64,000 nucleotides of DNA from JAEZVV01 sp036652035 (GTDB taxonomy: Bacteria; Pseudomonadota; Gammaproteobacteria; Burkholderiales; Burkholderiaceae_F): the NCBI GenBank assembly GCA_036652035.1, contig JAVVWR010000001.1, forward strand, positions 70,316-134,315. Reading direction: 5' to 3'. The notes beneath the pieces were generated by a model. That model saw only the letters and a program-made list of their open reading frames with translations. It was not told where the DNA came from and did not search any database. Positions within the stretch are counted from its first letter, which is position 1; each line of letters begins with the position of its first letter. Positions 9,380-17,902 of the stretch are shown here, one piece after another. The position numbers and the translations under genes were made by a program.

Positions 9380-9760
9380 CTAGAAAAGTTCGACCGCGCC
9401 CGCGGTCATCCCGGTCTGACTGACGGGGTGATGCTGCGATCGCGGCGCCAGCGCATGCCCCGGCGTGGATTCGCCAGTCGCCGCCCCCGCCGCCTCGAGC
9501 AGAGCCAGACGGCGCTGCGCATGAGTGACCAGTTGCAAAGCCATGTCTTCGAATTGCAGCGCGCCGACGGCTTGTGCCAGCGCAGCGTCGTGGGCGACGC
9601 TGCCGCGGTCGGCGCTCGCCACCACGCCGAACGCCTGCGCCAGTTGACCACCGGCCTCGGCAATGAGCACGCGCAAGCGATCGAGGTCGGCGGCAATCGC
9701 GGCGCATTCCTGCGCGATGCGATCACCCGCTTCGTCGCCACCTTGAATGACGGGATTCAT
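9380..9760 (-). CDS. Small helical chemotaxis-operon protein with a CheZ-like LQFEDM motif
   Basis: 126 aa with the start set at ATG 9758-9760 (MNPVIQGG). Family not recognised with certainty. The middle is predicted helical and contains AVGALQFEDMALQLVTHAQRRL, reminiscent of the QDFxDLTGQ active helix of CheZ phosphatases and of LQFQDM segments in other chemotaxis proteins; the acidic residue and Gln/Met arrangement is only loosely conserved. The C-terminal 35 residues are Pro/Ser/Thr-rich and end in GAVELF. It lies 12 nt upstream of the receiver gene, so a role as a partner or phosphatase of that receiver is an attractive but unproven idea. No signal peptide or membrane segment. Confidence 0.7.
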   Translation of the reverse strand: MNPVIQGGDEAGDRIAQECAAIAADLDRLRVLIAEAGGQLAQAFGVVASADRGSVAHDAALAQAVGALQFEDMALQLVTHAQRRLALLEAAGAATGESTPGHALAPRSQHHPVSQTGMTAGAVELF

Positions 9761-9907
9761 GAGGGAGCTATCGGCATTGGCGCGGCGCTCTTGAGCCCCG
9801 TTCCCGCCAGCGGCGCGCGCAGAAAACCCCCAGCGCTGGCGCCAGCGCCCGCAGCGCACCACGCCGCCGCCCAGACCATCGTTTTCCCGCGCCGCCCGGC
9901 ACTCCAC

Positions 9908-11701
9908 CTAGGGCGGCGCCACCGGCCTCTGCTCGGCCTCGACCCGGTCGCGCCCCTCATGTTTGGCGCGGTAGAGCGCCATGTCGGCGCGATCGAGCAG
10001 GGCCTCGAGCGGCTCATCGAACTGCCATTGCGAGACGCCTGCCGAGAACGTCAGCGGATGCGGCGCACCATTGACCTCGAACGGCCGCTCGACCAGCTCA
10101 TGCTGCAAGCGGGTGCCGGCCAACAGCGCATCGCTCAGCCCGCTGCCCGGCAAGAGAACGGCGAATTCCTCGCCGCCGATGCGGGCGATCGCATCGGTCG
10201 GCCGCAGCGAGGCCATCATCACCGTCACCAGATGAACCAGTGCGCGGTCGCCCGCCACATGCCCGAGACTGTCGTTGAGCGCCTTGAAGCGGTCGAGGTC
10301 GATCATCAGCAAAGCGAGCGACGCGTCGTAGCGGGCGGCACGGGCGGATTCGACCGCGAACGCCTCCTCCAGACCGCGCCGGTTGAGAGCGCCGGTGAGC
10401 GGATCGCGCTGCACCAGCGACGAGATCTGCAGCAGTTCACGCTCGAGTTCGCGCACCCGCTGCTCGTACTCATCGACCCGGCGGCGCGACTCGTTCAACT
10501 CGTGACGGGCGCGCTGGATGTCGCCACGAACCTCGCTGGTGTCGGCCAGCAAGCCTTGAACAATGCGCGACAGACTGCCGAAATCCTCGGCCTGCTCAAG
10601 CTTGTGCGCCCAGTTATCAACCCGCTCGTAGTAGTGGCCGGCGCTGTCGCTCATCATGCCGATGCGCTCGATCAAGGTGCCCAGCATTTCGCGCAAGGCC
10701 ACCTTGGCTTCGGCCAGACCGCGCCGCGCCATCGCCTGCTGCGCAATCACTTGCGCCAAGGTCTGCTCGGCGCTGGTGAGCGCGTCCGAACCGATCGGAC
10801 CGGCCAGCAGGGCGCGGATCGGTTCGAGCTGACCCGCCAGCCACGCCTCGTCCGGCGCCAGCGTTTTCATGTTGTCGCACAGCAGGGCGAGCAGGCGCGC
10901 CAGGCCGGCGCGAACCCGCGCCTGCTCTTCAGTCTCGCGCTCGACCACCCGCCCCAGATCGATCAGGCGCGGCCCCATGCCGTCCGGCAGCGCGCCCGCG
11001 GCGCGCAGCTCCTGGAGCACATCGATCGCGCGCGACCGGGCGAGCGCGCCATCCGGCAGAGCGGCTTCGAGCAGGCTGAGCGAGCGCAGAGCGAGCGCTT
11101 TCCACTGCGCGATCTCGCGCTCGGCATCGCCGTCGAGCGCGGGCGGCGCCAGCGGCACGGGCAACACGGGCGGCAATCGCGGCGGTTCAGCAGAATCGGC
11201 CGGCGCCGCCGGCTCGGGCGCGCTCGACCAGGAATCGATCAGCCGGGTCAGCCGTTCAAGCGCCAGCTCTGGCGTCTCGGCCCCCGACTCCGCCACCCGG
11301 GTCACGGCGTCGAGCTTGCGGGCGCGGGTCCAGCCCGGGTGAATCTGGTCGCACGCCTTGAGCATCGTGACCATCATCTGCGGCCAGTTCGATCCCGGCT
11401 CGCGCCGCTTGAGCGCGCGCTCGATCAGATCGACCACCGCCCCCCAAGCCTGAGACTGGGCCGCCTCGATCGCTGCCAGAGCCTCTTCACGCGTCAGCCG
11501 ATGACTGCGAACCAGCTCCTTCAGCACCAGCCGCAGCGCGGCCAGCGGGGTATCGCCAGTGGGGGTTCCGGCCACTTCGCGCCAGGCCTCGGCATAAGCC
11601 TCGGGCGTCGGAACGGTCTTGCGCTCGGCGAGCAGGCGCAGGGTGCGACGGGCGATGTCGTAATCGCCACGCGCGGCGGCATCCGATGAAACCGGCTTCA
11701 T
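9908..11701 (-). CDS. Diguanylate cyclase (GGDEF) with a large helical N-terminal region
   Basis: 597 aa from ATG 11699-11701, preceded by AAGG. It makes the second messenger c-di-GMP from two GTP. The C-terminal GGDEF domain (about residues 425-595) carries the active-site signature GGEEF near residue 510, and the inhibitory I-site RPTD sits exactly five residues before it, so product inhibition is expected. The preceding ~400 residues are soluble and helical, with a coiled coil just before the catalytic domain (SRRRVDEYEQRVRELEREL). The first ~70 residues (TLRLLAERKTVPTPEAYAEAW) match the N-terminal region common in such cyclases. It is the first gene of the che run, 147 nt before the next; a link between c-di-GMP and chemotaxis is inferred. 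Confidence 0.93.
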   Translation of the reverse strand: MKPVSSDAAARGDYDIARRTLRLLAERKTVPTPEAYAEAWREVAGTPTGDTPLAALRLVLKELVRSHRLTREEALAAIEAAQSQAWGAVVDLIERALKRREPGSNWPQMMVTMLKACDQIHPGWTRARKLDAVTRVAESGAETPELALERLTRLIDSWSSAPEPAAPADSAEPPRLPPVLPVPLAPPALDGDAEREIAQWKALALRSLSLLEAALPDGALARSRAIDVLQELRAAGALPDGMGPRLIDLGRVVERETEEQARVRAGLARLLALLCDNMKTLAPDEAWLAGQLEPIRALLAGPIGSDALTSAEQTLAQVIAQQAMARRGLAEAKVALREMLGTLIERIGMMSDSAGHYYERVDNWAHKLEQAEDFGSLSRIVQGLLADTSEVRGDIQRARHELNESRRRVDEYEQRVRELERELLQISSLVQRDPLTGALNRRGLEEAFAVESARAARYDASLALLMIDLDRFKALNDSLGHVAGDRALVHLVTVMMASLRPTDAIARIGGEEFAVLLPGSGLSDALLAGTRLQHELVERPFEVNGAPHPLTFSAGVSQWQFDEPLEALLDRADMALYRAKHEGRDRVEAEQRPVAPP

Positions 11702-11874
11702 GTCATTTTTGCCTTGTCGGGGTCCGGGTCGAACCCAAGCGGTCGCCCCGATCGCCGCGCCAGGGCGGCATCGGAGTGGACGCTCCGGGTCGGTCAGCTT
11801 GACGCGTTCCACTGACGCCCGGAGCTATTGACCGCGACCGGCACGAGCGTCCGCTCCGCCGCCCGCCCCATGAA

Positions 11875-13092
11875 TCAGAGATAGTTAAAGAGCGACAGCC
11901 GCGAGATCGACGAATAGCTCTGCATCGCCGCCTGCAGCGCCAGCGAGGCCGAGGCGTTCTGAGTGGCGGCAACCGCAAAGTCGAGATCTTCGACCGTCGC
12001 CAGCCGCGTCTGCTGCTGCAGCGTGCGGTCGTCGTTGAGGCTGCCGTAGGCATCGAGCTCGGCCAGCCCCGCGCCCATGGTCGAGCGCGTCGCCTGCAGG
12101 TGGGCGACAGCGCCATCGACCGAGGCGATCAGCCCGCCCAGCTGCGAGGTCATGCGGGCGCCGCCGGCCGGGTGGCCATCGACCGGTGTGCGCAGCAACG
12201 TGATCGCCTGCTGCAGGGTCTCGAACAAGGGCTGCGAACTCGCCGGCATGACCGTGAAGCTGTCGCCCGCGGCGGGAGCGCCACCGAGCTTGATGCTCAT
12301 GCCGTCAAATTCGATCGAGGTCGGTGCCACGAACTTGCCGGTGGCGTTGCCCGCGGCCGGCGCCGGAACGATGGTGTAGGCCAGATCGCCCGCCGCATCC
12401 GGGGCGATCGAGATCGTGTAGTTGCCCCCGGTCAATGCGCCGGGTTGGGTAACCGCGCCGACATCGATCGTGCCGGTGCCGGTGTTGGCCGCGTCCGCCG
12501 CGGTGACAAAGCTGCCATTGCCCGGCCGCATCGCGCCAAACAAGGCGTCGCCCGCGAACTTGACCTGCAGGAAGCGGCCGCTTGCCACCTCGACCGTCTG
12601 CCCCAGCGCACCGCCCTTGTAGCGGACCTGGTTGCCCATCTGGGCGTAGGGCGTGGCCTGATCGCGGCCGCCGGCAAAAAGATAGCCGCCGTCGCCATCG
12701 CTGGAATTGGCCAGACCCACCACGCGCGCCAGAACGCCCTCGAGCTCGTCGGCCAGGCTGGCGCGATCGGCATCGGTATAGGCGCCATTGCCGGCGGCCA
12801 TCAGCAGGTCGCGCGCATTCATGGTCGCGTCGATCGCTCCGGTCACCGCGGTTTCTCCCAGCGACAGGGCATGGCGCGAGTAACTCTGGTTCTGCTTGAA
12901 CTGGTCGAGCCGCGACAGCGAGCTGCGCAAATCAGCCGCGTTGGCCGCGCCCACGGGATCGTCGGCCGCGGTGGTGATCCGCTTGCCGCTGGTCATTTGA
13001 GCGTTGAGCGTGAGCAGTTCGCGCTGGCGCGCATTGATGTTGGCCGTCGTCGAACCGTAAAAGGCCGAGGTCGAAACACGAAACAGAGTCAT
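11875..13092 (-). CDS. flgL: FlgL: flagellar hook-filament junction protein (HAP3)
   Basis: 405 aa. It forms the second junction layer between hook and filament outside the cell and is exported by the flagellar type III apparatus. The N-terminal flagellin-like coiled-coil region is clear (VSTSAFYGS, then LNAQMTSGKRITTAADDP), as is the C-terminal helical region (AATQNASASLALQAAMQSYSS). The middle has the FlgL hallmark GGYLFAGGRDQATPY. It starts 8 nt after flgK and probably shares the FliA-type promoter in front of flgK. Confidence 0.96.
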   Translation of the reverse strand: MTLFRVSTSAFYGSTTANINARQRELLTLNAQMTSGKRITTAADDPVGAANAADLRSSLSRLDQFKQNQSYSRHALSLGETAVTGAIDATMNARDLLMAAGNGAYTDADRASLADELEGVLARVVGLANSSDGDGGYLFAGGRDQATPYAQMGNQVRYKGGALGQTVEVASGRFLQVKFAGDALFGAMRPGNGSFVTAADAANTGTGTIDVGAVTQPGALTGGNYTISIAPDAAGDLAYTIVPAPAAGNATGKFVAPTSIEFDGMSIKLGGAPAAGDSFTVMPASSQPLFETLQQAITLLRTPVDGHPAGGARMTSQLGGLIASVDGAVAHLQATRSTMGAGLAELDAYGSLNDDRTLQQQTRLATVEDLDFAVAATQNASASLALQAAMQSYSSISRLSLFNYL

Positions 13093-13100
13093 GGCGGTCC

Positions 13101-15002
13101 TCAGCGTCCGATCGACAACACGGTGTCGAACAAGGCCTGGCCGGTAGCGACCACCTTGGCCGCCGCGGAGTATTGCTGCTGGTAGAGCATCAGCTTGGCC
13201 GCTTCTTCGTCGAGGTTGACACCCGACACCGACGTCTCGGCGCCGATCGCGTCTTTCATGACCATCAGCCCGGCCTCGGCAAACATCTTGGCTCCGGCGG
13301 CGTCGGAGCCGATGCGCGCCACGATCGACGAATACAAGGTACCGAGCTTGCCGCTGTCGCCAATGCCGAAATCGGCCAGCTGGCCCATCGCGATCGCGTT
13401 GCGGCCATCGCCGGCGGTGCTCTGGTTCTTGCCGAAATTGACCACATCGCCCACTGCCGGCGTGCCGGCAAGGGTCAGCTCGCCGCCCGGAAACTTGATC
13501 GGCGAGCCCGCCGTATACGTCCCGGTCGAGGTCGAGGTCGTGCCGTCGGGCAGGGTCCGGGTCAGCGTGTAATCGGTGGCGCTGGTAAAGCTCAGCTGGT
13601 AGCTGGCATCGAGCGCGGCCGGCGAATAAGCCGCGCCCGGCGCGATCGAGCCGACCGTGAGCGACCCCTGGTTGTCGTTGGGCAGCTTGGCCTCAAACGG
13701 GCCGGCGGCAGCGATCTCGTCGGGGCGCTTGATCGCCACGCTGATATTGGTCGCGGCATCGCGATACGGCTGGACCGTGAAGCGGTCACCGACCGCGCCC
13801 GCGACGTCGATCTCAAGCCCATCGACCGTCAGCTTGGGACCGGCCATCGGATCGAAGACCTTGCCGTCGGACAGCCGGGTTACCTCATACGCCACGCCGC
13901 CCATGCCGTCGTCGACCGCGGCGATTTCGTAATCGCTCGCCACCAGCTGACTCGCGTCGGCAAAGCTCACCGCCACCGCGCTGCCGGCCGAATTGCCGCC
14001 ATGCCCAAAAGCATGCGCGGCCGGCAGCGTGAAGAAATCGCCACCGGGCTGGCCCGAGACGGTCAGACCGAGCTTGTTCTGCTCGTTGAACTTCATCGCC
14101 ATCGCGATCGCGAGCCGGCCCAGGTCGTTCTTGGCCTGCGGCACGTCCTGCGTGCTGAACTGCAGAATGCCGGCGACCGTTCCGCCGGCAATGGTCGAGG
14201 CGGGCAGAGCGATCACCTCGCCGCCGATCTTGACTCCGACCGCCAGCCGGCCCGGATCCTGCGGATCGCGCGTTACCGCCAGGCTCTCGGAGCGCTTGCC
14301 GGTCACCAGCGGCTGGCCGTTGGCGAGGAAAACATTGATCGAACCGTCGTCCTGCTCGGCCACCTGGACCCGCACCGAGCCGTTCAACTCGCGCACCGCC
14401 TGATCGCGCTGGTCAAGCAAGTCGTTGGGCGAGCGTCCCGCGCCACGCGCCAGGGCGATCCGGTCGTTCAGATCGGCAACCTGGGCGGCCAGGCGGTTGA
14501 CGTTGTCGAGCTCCTGCCCCAGCTGCTTGTCGGCGCCCACCCCCATGCTCGTGACCTGGCCCGCGAGCTCGTTGAAGCGACCCGTCATCAGATTGGCGCT
14601 CGACAGCAGCGACTGGCGGCTGGCGCCATCACCCGGCCGCTGCGACAGGCTCTGGACCGATTTGAAAAGGTCGTCGATCGAGCCGCCGACGCTGCTCTCG
14701 CTGTTGGTAAAGAGCTTGGAGACGCTCGCGATCTGGTTGTAGTAGGCCGCGGTCTGGTTGGCCGTGGCCGTGGCCGAGTGCGCCTGACCGGTGAGAAATT
14801 CGTTGTAGACGCGGCGCACGTCAACGATCTCGGTGCCATTGCCGACGTACTGGCCGCCCAGGAACTGGCCGCCCAAGGAGCCAAAAATCGCCTCCTGGCG
14901 CTTATAGCCAGGAACCAGGGCGTTGCCGACGTTGTGGCTCGAGGTGCGCAGTGCCACGTAAGCGGCTTGCAACGCGGAATTGCCGATCGAAAGCAGACTC
15001 AT
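13101..15002 (-). CDS. flgK: FlgK: flagellar hook-associated protein 1
   Basis: 633 aa, the first junction protein between hook and filament. N-terminus SIGNSALQAAYVALRTSSHN followed by NVGNALVPGYKRQEA is the axial-family signature; the C-terminus (GVNLDEEAAKLMLYQQQYSAAAKVV) is the FlgK-type closing helix. The middle is a variable Ala/Gly/Thr-rich surface domain. A FliA-type promoter lies 25-51 nt upstream, and AGGA precedes the ATG by about 9 nt, so flgKL can be expressed as late genes independently of flgB-J. Confidence 0.97.
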   Translation of the reverse strand: MSLLSIGNSALQAAYVALRTSSHNVGNALVPGYKRQEAIFGSLGGQFLGGQYVGNGTEIVDVRRVYNEFLTGQAHSATATANQTAAYYNQIASVSKLFTNSESSVGGSIDDLFKSVQSLSQRPGDGASRQSLLSSANLMTGRFNELAGQVTSMGVGADKQLGQELDNVNRLAAQVADLNDRIALARGAGRSPNDLLDQRDQAVRELNGSVRVQVAEQDDGSINVFLANGQPLVTGKRSESLAVTRDPQDPGRLAVGVKIGGEVIALPASTIAGGTVAGILQFSTQDVPQAKNDLGRLAIAMAMKFNEQNKLGLTVSGQPGGDFFTLPAAHAFGHGGNSAGSAVAVSFADASQLVASDYEIAAVDDGMGGVAYEVTRLSDGKVFDPMAGPKLTVDGLEIDVAGAVGDRFTVQPYRDAATNISVAIKRPDEIAAAGPFEAKLPNDNQGSLTVGSIAPGAAYSPAALDASYQLSFTSATDYTLTRTLPDGTTSTSTGTYTAGSPIKFPGGELTLAGTPAVGDVVNFGKNQSTAGDGRNAIAMGQLADFGIGDSGKLGTLYSSIVARIGSDAAGAKMFAEAGLMVMKDAIGAETSVSGVNLDEEAAKLMLYQQQYSAAAKVVATGQALFDTVLSIGR

Positions 15003-15026
15003 GAATTCATCCTATTCTTCTCCCGA

Positions 15027-15053
15027 CTATCGGCAGCCGCGGGCAAAACTTCA
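15027..15053 (-). promoter_or_regulatory. FliA (sigma-28) promoter of flgK-flgL
   Basis: On the minus strand: TGAAGTTT, 11 nt, GCCGATAG. Compared with the consensus TAAAGTTT-N11-GCCGATAA it has one mismatch in each box and exact spacing. It overlaps the last bases of flgJ, and the flgK ATG follows the -10 box by 24 nt. Confidence 0.8.
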
Positions 15054-16129
15054 GGCGTCCGAGCGCAAGGCCTGGGTGCTGCGGATCACCGCCGCCAGCT
15101 TGGCGCCGTACTGCGGATCGGTCGCGTAGCCCGCCTGCTGCAGGCCGTGAGCGAATTCGCCGGCACTGCGGCCACGCCCCACCACATGGGCGTAACGCGG
15201 GTTATTCACCAGCAGCCGCGCGTAATCCTGGAAGGCCTCCACATCGCTCGCGTAGGCGCGAAACTTCTCGACCCGTTTTTCAGCCCGGCCGTTGACGTAT
15301 TCGGTGGTGGTCACGGCCACCGTGCGACCGCTCCAGCCCGCGCCCGCCTTGATGCCAAACAGATTGTGGGTGGGCTGCCCGGTGCCGGGGTCGCGGATCT
15401 CGTGGCGGCCCCAGCCCGACTCCAGCGCCGCCTGGGCGACGATGAACTGGGCCGGAATGCCGGTCGCCTGCGCGGCCGCTTGCGCGGGGGCAACGACGCG
15501 GTTGACGAAATCGCGCTGCCGGGCCTTGCCATCACCGGCGGCCGGNNNNNNNNNNNNNNNNNNNNNNNNNNNNNNNNNNNNNNNNNNNNNNNNNNNNNNN
15601 NNNNNNNNNNNNNNNNNNNNNNNNNNNNNNNNNNNNNNNNNNNNNCGGCGGCCGGTGCCATCGCGCGCGCGGCCTGGATCGAGGCGGCCGTGGCCGCCCC
15701 CACATCGGCCGGGCGCCCGATCGCCGGCATCGCCGGCGCCTGCGGCCGGCGCGGCGCGTAAGGCTTGAGCTCGGGCGTGGCCAGACCTGCGCGCGGATCG
15801 ACCTGGCGCTCGAGCTGGCGCGCGATCATCTCGGCCAGCCCGGTGCCGCGCGCGGCCATCTTGGCCGCCATTTCCTGGTCGAGCATGCCTTGCGCCAGGT
15901 CGCGGGTGGGCGAGTCGAACAGTTCGGATTTGGGGCCGCCCTCGCGCATGTTCTTCATGACCATGTTCATGAAGAGCGCTTCGAACTGCTGCGCCACCTG
16001 GCGCGCGGCGGCCTTGGGGTCGGCCTGGGCGGCGCGCTTGAGATCGGCCAGGGCACGGGCGTCGCCCGCCAGACCGGCCGCGCTCTCGCCCATGCCACCT
16101 AGCGAACCGAGAGGACCGAGCGGCTTCAT
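15051..16129 (-). CDS. flgJ: FlgJ: rod-binding protein with peptidoglycan hydrolase domain (interrupted by an assembly gap)
   Basis: Periplasmic rod-cap and muramidase that opens the cell wall for the growing rod. The N-terminal rod-binding domain is upstream of the N run (EALFMNMVMKNMREGG, LYDQEMA-like LDQEMAAKMAARGTGLAEMI). The glucosaminidase domain is downstream (FIVAQAALESGWGRHE with the catalytic Glu, then NLFGIKAG and the C-terminal YATDPQYGAKLAAVI). The two halves are in different frames in the sequence as given, but the 10 bases CGGCGGCCGG occur on both sides of the 100 N; merging them removes 110 bases and restores one frame of 322 aa, the normal FlgJ size. So the gene is probably intact. 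Its start overlaps the flgI stop (TGATG). Confidence 0.9.
15546..15645. other. Assembly gap (100 N) inside flgJ
   Basis: A run of exactly 100 N. CGGCGGCCGG is found immediately left (15536-15545) and right (15646-15655) of it, so the real distance is probably minus 10 bases rather than plus 100. Confidence 0.95.
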
Positions 16130-17229
16130 CAGATCACCTCGAGCTCGGCCTTGAGCGAGCCCGCCGCCTTGAGCGCCTGCAAGATGCCGAGCAAATCCTG
16201 TGGCGTGGCGCCCAGCAGGTTGAGCGCGTGCACCACCTCGGTGAGGTTGGCGCCGCCGTCGATCTGCAACACCTTGCCGCCCTCCTGCTTGACGCTGATA
16301 TCGGGGTTCTGCGTCACCACGGTCTGGCCTTGCGAGAACGGCGCCGGCTGCGAGACCTGCGGATTGGCCTGGATGCTCACCTGCAGGTTGCCGTGGGCGA
16401 CCGCCGCCGGCTCGAGCCGCACCGCGCGGTTGATCACCACCGAGCCGGTGCGGCCGTTCAAGACCACGCGCGCGGCCGGGATCACGCTCGGCACGTCGAT
16501 GTTTTCGAGCTCGCCCATGAACCGCACGCGGGCATTGGGTTCGCCCGGGGCCCGCACCTGGATCACCCGGCCATCGAGCGCGGTCGCGGTGCCGGCGCCG
16601 TGGCGGGTATTGATCGCTTCGGCCACGCGGCCGGCGGCGGTGAAGTCGGTGGCGTTGAGTTCGAGTTGCACGCCATCGCTCATCAAAAACGGGGTTTCCA
16701 CCGCGCGCTCGACCGTCGCGCCACTGGGGATCCGGCCGGCGTTGAGCGAATTGATCTGAACCTTGGAGCCGCCCGCCGCCGCGCCCGCGCCGCCCACCAG
16801 AACGTTGCCCTGGGAGATCGCGTAGACCTCGCCGTCGGCGCCCTTGAGCGGCGTCATCAGCAAGGTGCCGCCGCGCAGCGAACGCGCGTTGCCCATCGAA
16901 CTGACCGTGACATCGACCTGCTGACCGGGCTGGGCAAAGGCCGGCAGGCTGGCCGTGACCATCACCGCGGCGACGTTGCGCAGCTGCAGGTTCTGCCCCG
17001 GCGGCAAGGTGATGCCGAGCTGCTTCAACATCGACTGCAAGGTCTGGGTCGTAAACGGCGTCTGGGTGGTCTGGTCACCCGAGCCGTCGAGACCGACCAC
17101 CAGGCCGTAGCCGAGCAGCTGGTTGGGGCGCACGCCTTGCACGCTCGCCAGGTCCTTGATCCGTTCGGCCTGGGCCGGCACTACCGCGGCCAAGGCCAGA
17201 GCCGCCAGCAGGATTCGAAGCGATTTCAT
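16129..17229 (-). CDS. flgI: FlgI: flagellar P-ring protein
   Basis: 366 aa from ATG 17227-17229; a GTG one codon upstream is less likely. It forms the P ring around the rod in the peptidoglycan layer. A Sec signal peptide (MKSLRILLAALALAAVVPAQA) is followed by ERIKDLASVQGVRPNQLLGY, the family's N-terminal signature, and by GLDGSGDQTTQTPFT and LRNVAAVMVTASLPAFAQPG. The C-terminus (LLGATPQDLLGILQALKAAGSLKAELEVI) is canonical. The start overlaps the flgH stop as TGATG. Confidence 0.97.
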   Translation of the reverse strand: MKSLRILLAALALAAVVPAQAERIKDLASVQGVRPNQLLGYGLVVGLDGSGDQTTQTPFTTQTLQSMLKQLGITLPPGQNLQLRNVAAVMVTASLPAFAQPGQQVDVTVSSMGNARSLRGGTLLMTPLKGADGEVYAISQGNVLVGGAGAAAGGSKVQINSLNAGRIPSGATVERAVETPFLMSDGVQLELNATDFTAAGRVAEAINTRHGAGTATALDGRVIQVRAPGEPNARVRFMGELENIDVPSVIPAARVVLNGRTGSVVINRAVRLEPAAVAHGNLQVSIQANPQVSQPAPFSQGQTVVTQNPDISVKQEGGKVLQIDGGANLTEVVHALNLLGATPQDLLGILQALKAAGSLKAELEVI

Positions 17230-17900
17230 CACAGTGGCGACCAGGCGTTGAAGAAGCGGGCGAGCCAGCCCTGGGTCTGGGCATCCTCGATATAGCCGCC
17301 GCCCGAGTAGTCGATCCGGACGTCGGCGATCGCGGTCGACAAGACGGTGTTGCCAGGCTGGATGTTCTTGGGATCGACCACGCCCTGGAACTTGAGCGTC
17401 TCCGAGTTCTGGCGAATCCCGATCTGCTTTTCGCCCGCGACCAGCAGGTTGCCATTGGGCAGGACCCGGATCACGGTCGAGGTGATGGTGCCGGTAAACA
17501 GATTCGAGCTTTCGGTCGCGCCCTTGCCTTCAAACTTGTTGTCGGTGTCGGCGGTGAGGCGCGGCCCGCTGATGCCCACGCCCTTGACCCCGCGCAGCGC
17601 CTTGATGCCGGCGTCGATCTCGGAGTTGCGGTCGGCCGAACTGCTGGCTTTTTGCGCGGCGTTGAGCTTTTCATTGAGCGTGATGGTCAGAACGTCACCC
17701 ACGTAGCGCGGGCGGGCGTCCTCGAACAGCGGGCGGTAGCCGACCCCGGTGTAGATCCCGCCGCTGCGGCGTGGCGCCGCGCCCGCCGCCGGCGCGGGCG
17801 CTTCGGCGGTGGTGGGCGAGCTGACGATCACCGGCGGCCGCGGCGCGACGCAGCCGGCGAGCAACGCCACCAGCGCGGCACCGATCCAGCGGCTTGGCAT
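17229..17900 (-). CDS. flgH: FlgH: flagellar L-ring lipoprotein
   Basis: 223 aa from ATG 17898-17900. It forms the outer-membrane L ring. A lipoprotein signal peptide ends in the lipobox LLAGC, with the lipidated Cys near residue 17. An Ala/Pro linker follows, then the conserved LFEDARPRYVGDVLTITLNEKLNAAQ and NLLVAGEKQIGIRQNSETLKF, and the C-terminal DVRIDYSGGGYIEDAQTQGWLARFF. Only 2 nt separate it from flgG. Confidence 0.96.
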   Translation of the reverse strand: MPSRWIGAALVALLAGCVAPRPPVIVSSPTTAEAPAPAAGAAPRRSGGIYTGVGYRPLFEDARPRYVGDVLTITLNEKLNAAQKASSSADRNSEIDAGIKALRGVKGVGISGPRLTADTDNKFEGKGATESSNLFTGTITSTVIRVLPNGNLLVAGEKQIGIRQNSETLKFQGVVDPKNIQPGNTVLSTAIADVRIDYSGGGYIEDAQTQGWLARFFNAWSPL

Positions 17901-17902
17901 CG

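Noticed and set aside
15311..15645. Apparent frameshift that would make flgJ a pseudogene
   Set aside because: The shift coincides with the 100-N placeholder and disappears when the 10-bp contig overlap is merged.
13173..15761. Long plus-strand frame opposite flgK and flgJ
   Set aside because: Antisense shadow; crosses the N run and has no recognisable domain.
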